NCBI GenBank assembly: GCA_019359045.1
Contig: JAHHIA010000006.1
Span: 124,001-188,000 of the forward strand
DNA: 64,000 nucleotides
From: Scytolyngbya sp. HA4215-MV1
GTDB taxonomy: Bacteria > Cyanobacteriota > Cyanobacteriia > Leptolyngbyales > Leptolyngbyaceae
Direction: 5' to 3'
The translations under genes were made by a program, and so were the position numbers. Below, in pieces: positions 17,417-26,703 of this stretch. The notes beneath the pieces are model-generated. The model saw only the letters and a program-made list of their open reading frames with translations, was not told the DNA's origin and did not search any database. The stretch's first letter is position 1; every line of letters begins with the position of its first letter.

Positions 17417-19333
17417 GTTGGCTGGTGTCGGAGAAGGAGAGGGAGGAACCTCTTCGGGGGGTTTAGACGTAATTTCTAACGTAAAGCCCGTTTCTTGAGG
17501 TGCGGTAATTTCAATCTGGTAGCGACCGTTATAGGCAGCAACAATGCTGCCTTGCGAACCCGATACATCTGGGATGGGTTGTCCTCCCGCACTTTCAGGG
17601 AAACGGAACGTCAGTGTTGCACCCGACTCCGGGAAAAGCTTGGCTTGCAGAGATTGCCCTTCTTGCAGATTGACCAGATAGCGCCAAATTATGGTGGGTC
17701 CCACATTGCCCTGACGAGTCACCGTCCCTTGTTGAAATTCTTCGGGGGCAATGGTTTCTCTTTGGATACTGATGGGTTTGGGAGAAGGGGCGGGATTGGT
17801 CAAAGCAATGTCCAACTTGTAGCTCTGGTTGGCAGCCCCTTTCACCGGACTCAGTTGAATTGTATAGCTGCCATCGAGAGGAAGTTTGCCTTGCCATTGC
17901 TGTCTTCGTTTGGCATTGGCATCTACAGGGACACTGTCGGGAGCCAAAATGGTAAGCAACACGCCTTCGCCTGATAGAGAGGCGCTGAGTTGTTGTCCCT
18001 GACGGGCAGAGAGAATATAGTTGACCGTTTCATTCGTGCGCAGGTTACCGGGAATGGTGATATTGGTGTTGGGCCCGACATCCAAACGGCGCGTAGTCAC
18101 GATCGGCTCCACTGCGCTGGCAGTGGGCGAGGGGGAAGGTGTTTCAGAAACTGTGGGGCTAGGAGAAACGGTTTCAGTGGGGGTGGGTTGTACCTGCTGA
18201 TTGTTGCGAATGAGCGTAAATGCAGCCCAGGAGCACACACCCGTTAGCAACATTAGCCCGATCGCGACCATGCCCACCGCCCAGGGATCATCCCAAAGCG
18301 AACTCCGAGTTGAACTGGGAGGCACTACCGGATCGGGTCGCCTGGAATTGCCAGGGGTGTATTGCGTGGACTCCGGTGCCCGACTCACTGCCATGGTCTG
18401 CATTCTCGAAACATCTGGCTGTGGCTGCGAAAGACGGGTGGGGTTAGGCTGCTGCGGTGAAACTGGCGTTGGCGGCGTTCCAGGAGGCACGACTTGGCTG
18501 CCCACCCCCTGAAGTGCTTGCATAACCTCACTTACCGATTGATATCGATCGCCCGGTCGATGCTTTAACATTTGATTCAAAACCTGAGTCAGATTAGGGC
18601 TAACCGTGACCCATCGTTGCCAGTACCAGGTCATTGTATTGTCATCAAACAAGGCAGCAGGTTCCTGCCCGGTCAGGAGTACCGCGATCGTGACTGCCAA
18701 CGAGTAAAGATCGCTACTGGGATATGCTTTTCCCGCCTGAATCTGTTCACTAGGGGCATAGCCCTGTTTGCCGACCGTTGTCGGTTGGATTCTCGATTCT
18801 GACTGAAACCGAGTCGCCAATTCTTTCACAACCCCAAAATCAATCAAGACCGGAAGGCGATCACGCTCTCGTAAAATAATGTTGTCTGGAGCAATGTCCC
18901 GATGCACAATCCCCTTGGCATGGATATGTGCCAGCACTGGCAACAATTGCCGCATCAGTTGCAACACTTCTGGCTCAGAAAAGGCATAGCCCTGCATCCG
19001 CCGTTCGTCGAGCAATTCTTGATAAGTTCGTCCTTCAACGTAATCCTGCACCAGGAACAACCGCTGATCTTGCTCAAACGTGGCTCGAAATTGAGGAATT
19101 TGAGGATGCTGAATCTGGTAGAGAATAGTTGCCTCGCGTTGAAAGAGTTCCTTCGACTTTTCCAGGGCATAGCTTCCTTCCTGTAGAGGAATTAATTCTT
19201 TTAGGGCACACAATTCATTAAATCGTCCTTGATCTTCTGCCAGATAAGTGCGCCCAAACCCTCCCTGTCCCAAGACATTGAGCACACGGTAGCGGTTTTG
19301 CAAAACAGTCCCTACAGGAATTGGCGGTTGCAT
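17414..19333 (-). CDS. Eukaryotic-type Ser/Thr protein kinase with membrane anchor and two PPC-like domains
   Basis: The protein is about 639 residues from ATG 19333 (MQPPIPVGT, the usual family start; an upstream ATG at 19384 adds 17 residues). The kinase domain has the glycine loop GQGGFGRTYLAE, ALKEL lysine, catalytic loop HRDIAPDN and DFG motif (LIDFGVV). A Pro/Ser/Thr-rich juxtamembrane linker leads to one membrane helix (VGMVAIGLMLLTGVCSWAAFTL). Outside are two related beta-rich domains of bacterial pre-peptidase C-terminal (PPC) type, probably ligand-sensing. The stop codon overlaps the end of repeat B copy 2. Confidence 0.9.
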   Translation of the reverse strand: MQPPIPVGTVLQNRYRVLNVLGQGGFGRTYLAEDQGRFNELCALKELIPLQEGSYALEKSKELFQREATILYQIQHPQIPQFRATFEQDQRLFLVQDYVEGRTYQELLDERRMQGYAFSEPEVLQLMRQLLPVLAHIHAKGIVHRDIAPDNIILRERDRLPVLIDFGVVKELATRFQSESRIQPTTVGKQGYAPSEQIQAGKAYPSSDLYSLAVTIAVLLTGQEPAALFDDNTMTWYWQRWVTVSPNLTQVLNQMLKHRPGDRYQSVSEVMQALQGVGSQVVPPGTPPTPVSPQQPNPTRLSQPQPDVSRMQTMAVSRAPESTQYTPGNSRRPDPVVPPSSTRSSLWDDPWAVGMVAIGLMLLTGVCSWAAFTLIRNNQQVQPTPTETVSPSPTVSETPSPSPTASAVEPIVTTRRLDVGPNTNITIPGNLRTNETVNYILSARQGQQLSASLSGEGVLLTILAPDSVPVDANAKRRQQWQGKLPLDGSYTIQLSPVKGAANQSYKLDIALTNPAPSPKPISIQRETIAPEEFQQGTVTRQGNVGPTIIWRYLVNLQEGQSLQAKLFPESGATLTFRFPESAGGQPIPDVSGSQGSIVAAYNGRYQIEITAPQETGFTLEITSKPPEEVPPSPSPTPAN

Positions 19334-19588
19334 GGCAAATGAATGACTCTCACGATAAGTAGGTAGACAGGGCTGAGAAAGCATTTTACGATTTCTCAGA
19401 AAATGTTGGACTTCGGCTCAGTGGGATCACTTAAAGGAAATCACATTGAACCATGGCTCTACCGGAAAATCCACCGCGATCGGGGTTTGATTTTAAATCG
19501 GTGTAAATCCGCTAGCTCTATTCTGACAGAGACCGGATCTTTCGCTTGAGCGATCGACGGATGCAATCTGTCACTCATCATCCAACTT

Positions 19589-20047
19589 CTAACCACCCAA
19601 CTTTGCCTTCACCGTTTCCTGCACCTTTTTGCCATCAGCTTTGCCTTTGAGTTGTTGCATCGCAGGACCCATCACCTTACCCATATCTTTTGGCGTTGTG
19701 GCACCGACTTGGGCAATGATCTGATCGATCACCGCCTCAATTTCTGCGTCTGAAAGTTGCTGAGGCAAATACTCTGTCAAAATCGTTAGCTCATGGCTTT
19801 CTTGCTCAGCCAGATCTAGCCGCTTCGCTTGCTGATACTGCTCGATCGCATCTCGTCGTTGCTTCGCCAGTTGTGTAACCACTTCAATTTCCTGGGCTTC
19901 TGTCAAAGCATCTTGCCCTTGTGGACGGACACTGGCTTCCTTCTCTAAGATGGCTTTTTTGATACTACGAACTGTTTCCAGCCGCACTTTATCTTTTGCC
20001 TTAGTTGCAATTTTAATTTCTTCAGTAATTCGCTCTTTTAAGCCCAT
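19589..20047 (-). CDS. GatB/YqeY-domain protein
   Basis: A 152-residue protein of the YqeY family, related to the C-terminal tail domain of the GatB amidotransferase subunit. Typical features are LKERITEEIKIATKAKDK at the start, ILTEYLPQQLSDAEIE and the end TPKDMGKVMGPAMQQLKGKADGK. ATG 20047 is preferred because the family begins MGLKER and CGAGG lies about 8 bases upstream; the open frame runs 23 codons further. The biological role is poorly defined. Confidence 0.88.
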   Translation of the reverse strand: MGLKERITEEIKIATKAKDKVRLETVRSIKKAILEKEASVRPQGQDALTEAQEIEVVTQLAKQRRDAIEQYQQAKRLDLAEQESHELTILTEYLPQQLSDAEIEAVIDQIIAQVGATTPKDMGKVMGPAMQQLKGKADGKKVQETVKAKLGG

Positions 20048-20735
20048 GGTTAAAACCTCGCGGAGTTTCAATGAATGGCTGGAGTCTTTTACCCTCAAGC
20101 ATGATCGATGTTGCAATTTGAGGCATCAATATCCTTAAACGATCGCTCCAGTGTCGATAGCCTAAAGCTCAAAATCTTTTACTCGGTTTAGCTGAATTTA
20201 TCTACTTGCTTTGGCAAAACTTGTAATTTTGAGGAACTCTGTAAAGAAAAGTCGAATTTGTAATGATTGGAAACATTGTAAAGAGAATTCCAGGTTAGCG
20301 TAAGAGCAGCCTTTTCGGCTGAAAAAAACTAGACTGAAATTGATCGTCTAATAGCTCAATGTCTGGATGTTGCGGTTCCATGGCAATTCTATTTTGGATG
20401 GTAAGAGAGATTTTTACAGGAAAGTTTTTTCCATTCTCTCAGCGGAATCGCGATCGTCAGTTGTATTGGGTTGATCCAAAGGGGCTAATTCCTGATTGGG
20501 AGAGGTCGCCAGCGGTTCAGTCAAGTTTGATCTGAGCAATGTTTGATGGGTGACACTCCCCGTTTCATTCAATGACCGAAAAGATGAGTTTAGTTTTCTA
20601 CATTGCAACGCTAATTTTCTCAATCTTCGGACACAATCATCTACATGCGATCGTCCAATTTCCGGGAGATCCAGGGGAGTCGTTTTTGGATCGGAATGAT
20701 AAGATGTGCCATGAATATGCTTCAAGGAGCCTGCT
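20048..20735. other. Divergent intergenic region between yqeY-like gene and prs
   Basis: About 690 bp. An inverted repeat CAGCC-TTTTC-GGCTG followed by seven A lies at about 20306. A 103-codon minus-strand frame (20725-20414) has no recognisable similarity and starts inside the prs leader, so I do not call it. The prs ribosome binding site AAGGAG is at 20724-20729. Confidence 0.5.
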
Positions 20736-21728
20736 GTGATTCGTTCTGCAACTCTAACGCTTCAGCCCGCTCTTTCCTCTCTGAATGACAACAATCGCCT
20801 TCGGTTATTTTCAGGCTCTGCCAACGTTGCTTTGGCTCAGGAAGTTGCTCGTTATTTGGGCATGGATCTGGGACCGATGGTGCGTAAGCGGTTTGCTGAT
20901 GGAGAGCTTTACATTCAGATCCAGGAATCGATTCGGGGTTGTGACGTCTACCTGATTCAGCCGACTTGCCGTCCGGTGAATGATCATCTGATGGAATTGC
21001 TGATCATGATTGATGCTTGCCGTCGGGCTTCTGCGAGACAAATCACGGCGGTCATTCCTTACTATGGGTATGCTCGGGCAGATCGGAAGACAGCCGGACG
21101 AGAATCCATTACTGCCAAATTGGTTGCCAATTTAATCACGGAAGCCGGAGCAAGTCGGATTATTGCGATGGATCTGCATTCCGGACAAATTCAGGGCTAT
21201 TTTGATATTCCCCTGGATCATGTTTACGGATCGCCAGTTTTGCTGGACTACATTGCCAGCAAACAGTTGCCCGACATGGTAGTCGTTTCGCCGGATGTGG
21301 GTGGGGTTGCCAGAGCCAGAGCTTTTGCCAAAAAGCTGAATGATGCACCTCTGGCAATTATTGACAAACGACGACAGGCACACAATGTGGCAGAAGTGAT
21401 GAATGTGATTGGAGATGTGGCTGGGAAGACAGCCGTCTTGGTGGACGACATGATTGACACTGCCGGTACGATCTCAGAAGGTGCACGATTGCTACGGCAA
21501 CAGGGAGCACGTCAAGTGTATGCGTGCGCGACTCATGCGGTCTTTTCGCCTCCAGCGATCGAGCGACTATCGAGCGGTTTGTTTGAAGAAGTCATTGTTA
21601 CGAATACCATGCCGATGCCTGAAGAGTATCGCTTCCCTCAATTGACTGTGCTATCGGTTGCAAATATGCTGGGTGAAACGATCTGGCGTGTGCACGAAGA
21701 CAGTTCAGTCAGCAGTTTGTTTCGATAG
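20736..21728 (+). CDS. prs: Ribose-phosphate pyrophosphokinase
   Basis: It makes PRPP from ribose 5-phosphate and ATP for purine, pyrimidine, His, Trp and NAD synthesis. The 330 residues include LFSGSANVALAQEVARYLG, the flexible loop YGYARADRKTAGRESITAK, DLHSGQIQGYFDIPLDH, and the PRPP-site signature AVLVDDMIDTAGTI. The start is a GTG with AAGGAG six bases upstream. A strong terminator follows at 21749-21796, so the gene is probably monocistronic. Confidence 0.97.
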   Translation: MIRSATLTLQPALSSLNDNNRLRLFSGSANVALAQEVARYLGMDLGPMVRKRFADGELYIQIQESIRGCDVYLIQPTCRPVNDHLMELLIMIDACRRASARQITAVIPYYGYARADRKTAGRESITAKLVANLITEAGASRIIAMDLHSGQIQGYFDIPLDHVYGSPVLLDYIASKQLPDMVVVSPDVGGVARARAFAKKLNDAPLAIIDKRRQAHNVAEVMNVIGDVAGKTAVLVDDMIDTAGTISEGARLLRQQGARQVYACATHAVFSPPAIERLSSGLFEEVIVTNTMPMPEEYRFPQLTVLSVANMLGETIWRVHEDSSVSSLFR

Positions 21729-21748
21729 ACATCCTCAGCAAGAATTAG

Positions 21749-21796
21749 GCGGCTAAGTGAGCGGTTTCGAGTGAAGTTGCTCACTTAGTCGCTTTT
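21749..21796 (+). terminator. Rho-independent terminator of prs
   Basis: A 14-bp stem with a single mismatch (GCGGCTAAGTGAGC / GCTCACTTAGTCGC) and a 16-base loop is followed by TTTT. It lies 20 bp after the prs stop codon. Confidence 0.85.
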
Positions 21797-21945
21797 GTGA
21801 TCGCCACCTTTACTTGCATGGAACAAAAAGACACTGATACCGTCCGTGAAAGGATGGAGAAAATCATAAGTTTATTGAAATAAATTGATTTATTTTTATT
21901 AGAAATTACTCCAATTGAGTGCTTAAGAATAGGAAAGTGAGAGAA

Positions 21946-22242
21946 ATGAAACCTAGCGTTTTAGCGGCGTTTGCTTTTTTGGCAACTCTGTATATCATCA
22001 ACCCCGTTGAAGCGGCAAACCCAGACCATATTCGACGGCTGCTGGAAACGAACGGTTGCCCCGGATGCAATTTGAGTTATGCCAATCTGCGGGGAACCAA
22101 TCTCAGCTATGCCGATTTGCGGCGATCGAACCTGAGCTATGCCGATTTAAGTTATGCCAATTTAAGCTATGCCGATCTGCGAGGAGCTGATTTACGCAAG
22201 GCGAATCTTTTTGGAGCAAACTTGCGAGGTACTCGTCGTTAG
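21946..22242 (+). CDS. Small exported pentapeptide-repeat protein
   Basis: A 98-residue protein. The signal peptide [24 protein letters not shown] should be cut near VEA. After a Cys-containing stretch ([12 protein letters not shown]) come about ten A(D/N)LXX-type pentapeptides ([16 protein letters not shown]...) that form a right-handed quadrilateral beta-helix. ATG 21946 follows AGGAAAGTGAGAG. Similar lumenal or periplasmic pentapeptide proteins are common in cyanobacteria; the function is unknown. Confidence 0.82.
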   Translation: MKPSVLAAFAFLATLYIINPVEAANPDHIRRLLETNGCPGCNLSYANLRGTNLSYADLRRSNLSYADLSYANLSYADLRGADLRKANLFGANLRGTRR

Positions 22243-22434
22243 GTGGATTCTGCGCCGCAGTTAGAAACCGTAATCTGAATCCTTTTCTCTGGCGGTGATA
22301 CCTGTCATTCTTCTGCTGGCAATTGATTACATACGACGCTACTTTCGGTCACACGATCGAGCGCTAACCATCACCCCTACGGGTGCAAAAATTCGCCATA
22401 GTTGAATATAAGGACACCAACGACTCTCTCGAAC

Positions 22435-23307
22435 ATGTTTAATGCCACCGAAATCCTCATCAGTGCTTTCGTACAACAGTTGCAAGTGGGTTATCATCGC
22501 ACGTATGGCAATTTCAAGGCAGACTACGCCGATATCATTGCCTGGGTGGGAAACATGGCGCTGGAAAATATTGCCAACAGCGATGCTCTCTATCATGATG
22601 TCGAGCACACGATTTTAGTCACTTTGGTGGGGCAAGAAATTCTTCGAGGTAAACATATCCGGGAAGGGGGCGTTTCTGCCGAAGATTGGTTGCACTTTAT
22701 GATTTCGTTGGTTTGTCACGATATTGGTTATGTGAAAGGGGTTTGTCGCAATGATCGTAACGGTCTCTATGCAACCGGTATTGGTGAAGCGGTCACCAGT
22801 CTGCCACCCGGTTCTACTGACGCCAGCTTGACTCCCTATCATGTTGATCGGGGCAAGCTCTTTATTGAAGAGCGGTTTGGTCATAACCAACTTATTGATG
22901 CAGAAACGGTCAAGCGCAATATCGAGCTAACGCGCTTTCCTGTTCCGGTTGCCGAAGACCACCAGGACACCCAAAATTATCCCGGTTTGTTACGAGCCGC
23001 CGATCTGATTGGGCAACTCAGTGATCCGCGCTATTTGAGAAAAATTAATGCGCTGTTTCGTGAGTTTGAAGAAACTGGGATCAACCAATTGCTAGGCTAC
23101 CAACATCCGGGTGACTTGCGAAAAAACTATCCTAAATTCTATTGGCAGGGAGTATATCCCTATGTACACTATGCCTTACAACATCTTTCTTTGACTCAAG
23201 AAGGACAACAGATTATTGCGAATCTATATGCCAATGTGTTTGTGGTGGAGCATGAAAATCTGAGCGAAATCCAAATTCCCAAAATGAATCCGGCAATCGC
23301 AGTTTAG
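22435..23307 (+). CDS. HD-domain metal-dependent phosphohydrolase-like protein
   Basis: About 290 residues. Metal-site motifs of the HD superfamily are visible: the first His in DALYHDVEHT, the HD pair in SLVCHDIGYVKG, a His in LTPYHVDRGK and a late Asp in LLRAADLIGQLSD. Family members hydrolyse phosphate monoesters or cyclic nucleotides; the substrate here is unknown. ATG 22435 is preferred to the in-frame TTG at 22402 because it begins the conserved helix. Confidence 0.82.
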   Translation: MFNATEILISAFVQQLQVGYHRTYGNFKADYADIIAWVGNMALENIANSDALYHDVEHTILVTLVGQEILRGKHIREGGVSAEDWLHFMISLVCHDIGYVKGVCRNDRNGLYATGIGEAVTSLPPGSTDASLTPYHVDRGKLFIEERFGHNQLIDAETVKRNIELTRFPVPVAEDHQDTQNYPGLLRAADLIGQLSDPRYLRKINALFREFEETGINQLLGYQHPGDLRKNYPKFYWQGVYPYVHYALQHLSLTQEGQQIIANLYANVFVVEHENLSEIQIPKMNPAIAV

Positions 23308-23370
23308 CAGGTACCCATTTTTTGATGAACGACAAGTTTGGCAATTGCAACATAGGCAGGGTGCTTACAG

Positions 23371-25527
23371 CTACGTCTCCAGGAGGGAACTGAGCGGGCG
23401 GATGGGAATTTCAATCCAAAACTCTGCGCCCTGTCCGGGTTCAGAAAAACATTGAATTATGCCATGGTGTTTCTCCACGACAATCTGGTAGCTGATAGAT
23501 AGCCCCAAACCTGTCCCTTTGCCGATCGGTTTGGTCGTAAAGAAGGGATCAAACAACTTTGCCTGATATTGGGCTGAGATGCCGGAACCATTATCGCGAA
23601 TCCGAATAATCACTGTTTGGGGATTGGCTTGTCCAGTCAGAGTTGTAGAAGCATCTGCCACCTGCGTAGTAATTGAGATAGTGCTAGGGTTGCCAGCAAT
23701 TTGTTCGGGCGATCGCTCCTGGTTGAGTTTGTCGAGGGCATCGATCGCGTTGCTGAGAATGTTCATGAACACCTGATTGAGTTGCCCAGCATAACATTCG
23801 ACCAAGGGTAAATTGCCATAGGCTTTAACCACCTCAATCCCCGGATGATTGGAGGAATGCTTTAGGCGATTTTGCAAAATCAGAAGGGTGCTATCGAGAC
23901 CATCATGAATGCTGACTCGCTTCATTTCTGCCTCATCCAGGCGAGAAAAATTACGCAAGGACAACACAATTTCTCGAATTCTTTCTGCTCCAATACTCAT
24001 TGAAGAGAGAATCTTTTGCAAATCTTCAACGAGGAAGTCGAGATCGATTTCTTCTTCCCGTTCTTGGATATCGGCGTCGGGTCTGGGGTATTTCTTTTTG
24101 TAGAGTTGCAACAAACTGAGTAAGTCCTGGGTGTAACCGCTGGCATGAGGCAAATTGCCATAGATGAAGTTGATGGGGTTATTGATTTCGTGTGCGACCC
24201 CGGCAACCAGTTGCCCCAGACTCGACATTTTCTCTGTTTGGATGAGTTGGGCTTGAGCCTGCTGAAGCGCCTGCAGGGCGCGCTCTGATTTATTCATTTC
24301 TTGGCGCAAGCGTTTTTCATTGACCGTTACCTGTCCCAACAGGTTAAAAAACGAGAGGGTCAGTCGTCCCAATTCGTCTTCGCGGCTCATTAATTCTTCG
24401 CTCTTGGAACTGGTTTCTGCCAAGCGGCTACATTCATCTAAAATGGGTTGCAAACGCTGATTCAACCGTTTAACAAACGCCATAACGACCCATGCTAATG
24501 CGATCGAAGCGCAGATGGTCGCGACCAAGGTGCCACCAATCGTGAATTGCAGCAAAGGACCCAACACCACCGATTGAGGCACCGAAGCCAGCAAAACCCA
24601 ATTGGTGCTAGGCACTCGACGATATGCCCAATAATGGTAAATTCCGGCTTTGTTTTTCCAGGAAATCAGCCCTGCTTTATCCGGTGCAGTCTGCAAATTT
24701 GCCTTGATCTGGAGCCAGAGTTGATCGTAGTTGCTGATTTTGGGAAACGGCGTCAGGTTCAGTGCTTCTTGGGGATGGGGGGGATAGGCGATCAGGTTAC
24801 CCCGATCGCTCACCAGGATAAAGTCGCCACTGTCGCGGATAACGTGTTCCGAGAGTTTCTCACTCAAAAAGCCTAATTCCAAATCTTGGCTAAAAACGCC
24901 CAGGAGTTGCCCTTTGTCGTTGTAGAAGGGCAGGGAATAGCTAGTGCTGACAAAGGTGCGAGGGGGATCAACCGTTGTTTCTCGGTAACGGACGGGTTCC
25001 AACCAAATGGGTTTACCAGCGGCGATCGGCTCTGTGAAGTAGCTTTCCTTAAAATCGTCTGGATCCGTCTCTCCGCCTTTGGCGACGACTTTGCCGTTCT
25101 GATCTTTGATAGCAAAAGGGTAGGCATAATGCCGACCTGGAATAATCAGCCGCTTTTGTGGTGGTTGTCCAAACCCCAAACCCGTTGCCAATGGCAATGT
25201 CTTCAAAGAACGCTCAATGAGATTGACATAGACTGATTCGCGCTTTTCACCAGCTTGCTGGAGGGCGATCGCGGCATCTGCAACCAGTTTGGTCGAGTCT
25301 TCGATCGTATTAAAACTACCATCCAGGTCCTTTGTCTTGACCTGAACTCGCGAAATCAGTTCGGCTTGGGATTGTTTGATCAGTGCCTGATAAAAGACAA
25401 AGGAGGTAAAAATCAACCCAATTAAGGACCCTCCCAAGGCCGAAAGAAACAAACGCCAGCCAACAGATCTCACGAGGGAAATTTTCCGTCCTTTTGGTGA
25501 GGCAGCGTCCAGGGGGGTGGACTGCAT
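23371..25527 (-). CDS. Membrane sensor histidine kinase with dCache domain
   Basis: 718 residues. TM1 is about 28-50, followed by an extracytoplasmic dCache_1 sensor (about 50-315; RHYAYPFAIKDQNGKVV..., FVSTSYSLPFYNDKGQLLGVFSQDLEL). TM2 (about 325-350), a HAMP-like segment and a coiled coil lead to HisKA with GVAHEINNPINFI and HATPase_c with NILSNAID, DNGSGI and GKGTGLGLS. The ATG has AGGAGA at the right spacing. No response regulator is adjacent. The HisKA subtype, with an acidic loop between the helices, is shared with the kinase at 39298-41646. Confidence 0.9.
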   Translation of the reverse strand: MQSTPLDAASPKGRKISLVRSVGWRLFLSALGGSLIGLIFTSFVFYQALIKQSQAELISRVQVKTKDLDGSFNTIEDSTKLVADAAIALQQAGEKRESVYVNLIERSLKTLPLATGLGFGQPPQKRLIIPGRHYAYPFAIKDQNGKVVAKGGETDPDDFKESYFTEPIAAGKPIWLEPVRYRETTVDPPRTFVSTSYSLPFYNDKGQLLGVFSQDLELGFLSEKLSEHVIRDSGDFILVSDRGNLIAYPPHPQEALNLTPFPKISNYDQLWLQIKANLQTAPDKAGLISWKNKAGIYHYWAYRRVPSTNWVLLASVPQSVVLGPLLQFTIGGTLVATICASIALAWVVMAFVKRLNQRLQPILDECSRLAETSSKSEELMSREDELGRLTLSFFNLLGQVTVNEKRLRQEMNKSERALQALQQAQAQLIQTEKMSSLGQLVAGVAHEINNPINFIYGNLPHASGYTQDLLSLLQLYKKKYPRPDADIQEREEEIDLDFLVEDLQKILSSMSIGAERIREIVLSLRNFSRLDEAEMKRVSIHDGLDSTLLILQNRLKHSSNHPGIEVVKAYGNLPLVECYAGQLNQVFMNILSNAIDALDKLNQERSPEQIAGNPSTISITTQVADASTTLTGQANPQTVIIRIRDNGSGISAQYQAKLFDPFFTTKPIGKGTGLGLSISYQIVVEKHHGIIQCFSEPGQGAEFWIEIPIRPLSSLLET

Positions 25528-25915
25528 AGTGTGTCTCCTATTTGGGCACAGAAAAGATTGAGATGGCAGGGTGATAAATACATTTTCTCAACCTTATATT
25601 GCTAGAGTTTAACCAATTGATTTTAGAGTGCTCCTATTAGACCGATGCCTCTGGGCAAATGCCTTGAGAGCAGCATCACAAAAGAGTTTCACTGGATAAT
25701 GATTGCCTTTTTACTCCTGGTGCCAGTTATCTACTGTACCAATGCCCCTGTGCAAGTGTGCCAAACATCTGTTGAATCTGTCCTGATCTTTACTGCAGAA
25801 GAATAGATTGCCAGGGTCTGAAAATACCCAAACAGCCTTAAATCTCCGCTCTACAGCCAATCGTCTAACGAGTTAGGCGATTAACAGATCTATCTCTGTC
25901 AACTATAAAATCGGT
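25528..25915. other. Intergenic region with a hairpin
   Basis: This is 390 bp between the SET-domain gene and the dCache kinase (both minus strand). It contains an inverted repeat AATCGTCTAAC-GA-GTTAGGCGATT at 25859-25882, possibly a terminator or processing structure for the SET gene. I see no gene in it. Confidence 0.5.
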
Positions 25916-26533
25916 TTAAACCGATGTTTTGGCAGCTTTACATCGGTTGTGACGATCGCAATAGCAGGTCAGAATCGAATCCATAGGTTCTAACCCATTG
26001 GCGATCGCATTCACTTTTTCCAGATATTGCGGTTGTAGTAATGTCTTCAGCGGTTGCTCAACCTGATTAAAATACTGCATAGCTTCTGCGGCTTTGCGAT
26101 CCCATTCTGGATAGAAATGCAAAATATCATCGGGCATTGCCCCGACTCTAGAACACCCTGGTTCTGGCACCCCATAAAACGGTTTATCTAGGTTGAGATA
26201 GCCATAGTCATCCGTTAGTTCCTCTCCAGGATAAATATCCCTCGCAGCCAATTCAAATTTGAATGGGGTGGCAATTAGGCTGGAGTTGAAGCTGTGATTC
26301 ACAAATTTGGCAATATCCCAACATAGAATGTACTGCCCATCGCTATCCCGATAGCAGTACTTCAGTAAGCTCTCCCGCAAAAGGGAAGGGCAAGAATCAA
26401 CAAAAGCCTTGTCAAATTTCTGATCCAGATCGTCTAGAATCCAAGCGATCGTCCCTTTAGGAATAAACTGAGTGGCGACCACACCATAGCCAATGACTTC
26501 ATTGATGAAGGCGAGTTGGGTGTGTGGATGGAT
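25916..26533 (-). CDS. SET-domain protein (putative protein-lysine methyltransferase)
   Basis: About 205 residues from ATG 26533 (MIHPHTQLAF). SET signatures are in order: GYGVVATQFIPKGTIAW (SAM-binding GxG), AKFVNHSFNSS (NHS) and the pseudoknot ELTDDYGYLN with catalytic-type Tyr. A C-terminal Cys cluster (CYCDRHNRC) resembles a post-SET zinc motif. These enzymes use S-adenosylmethionine to methylate lysine; bacterial targets are mostly unknown. The open frame extends 28 codons upstream without a good start. Confidence 0.82.
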   Translation of the reverse strand: MHPHTQLAFINEVIGYGVVATQFIPKGTIAWILDDLDQKFDKAFVDSCPSLLRESLLKYCYRDSDGQYILCWDIAKFVNHSFNSSLIATPFKFELAARDIYPGEELTDDYGYLNLDKPFYGVPEPGCSRVGAMPDDILHFYPEWDRKAAEAMQYFNQVEQPLKTLLQPQYLEKVNAIANGLEPMDSILTCYCDRHNRCKAAKTSV

Positions 26534-26703
26534 CATTGATGGTCTGGTACACACAAACAAATAGCAGGGAACCCAGTAGTGCTTGTGTCGCCTGCTACTA
26601 AAAGGGGCGATCGGCAAGCAAAACTACTGAGCCTCTACTTTAACAGGATTCGCGCTGATCGCACCAAAAAGGCAGGTTAACCAGGCAAAGTTGTTGCCTT
26701 GGG

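Noticed and set aside
20414-20725. Minus-strand 103-codon frame before prs
   Set aside because: No recognisable protein, no ribosome binding site, and it starts within the prs leader.
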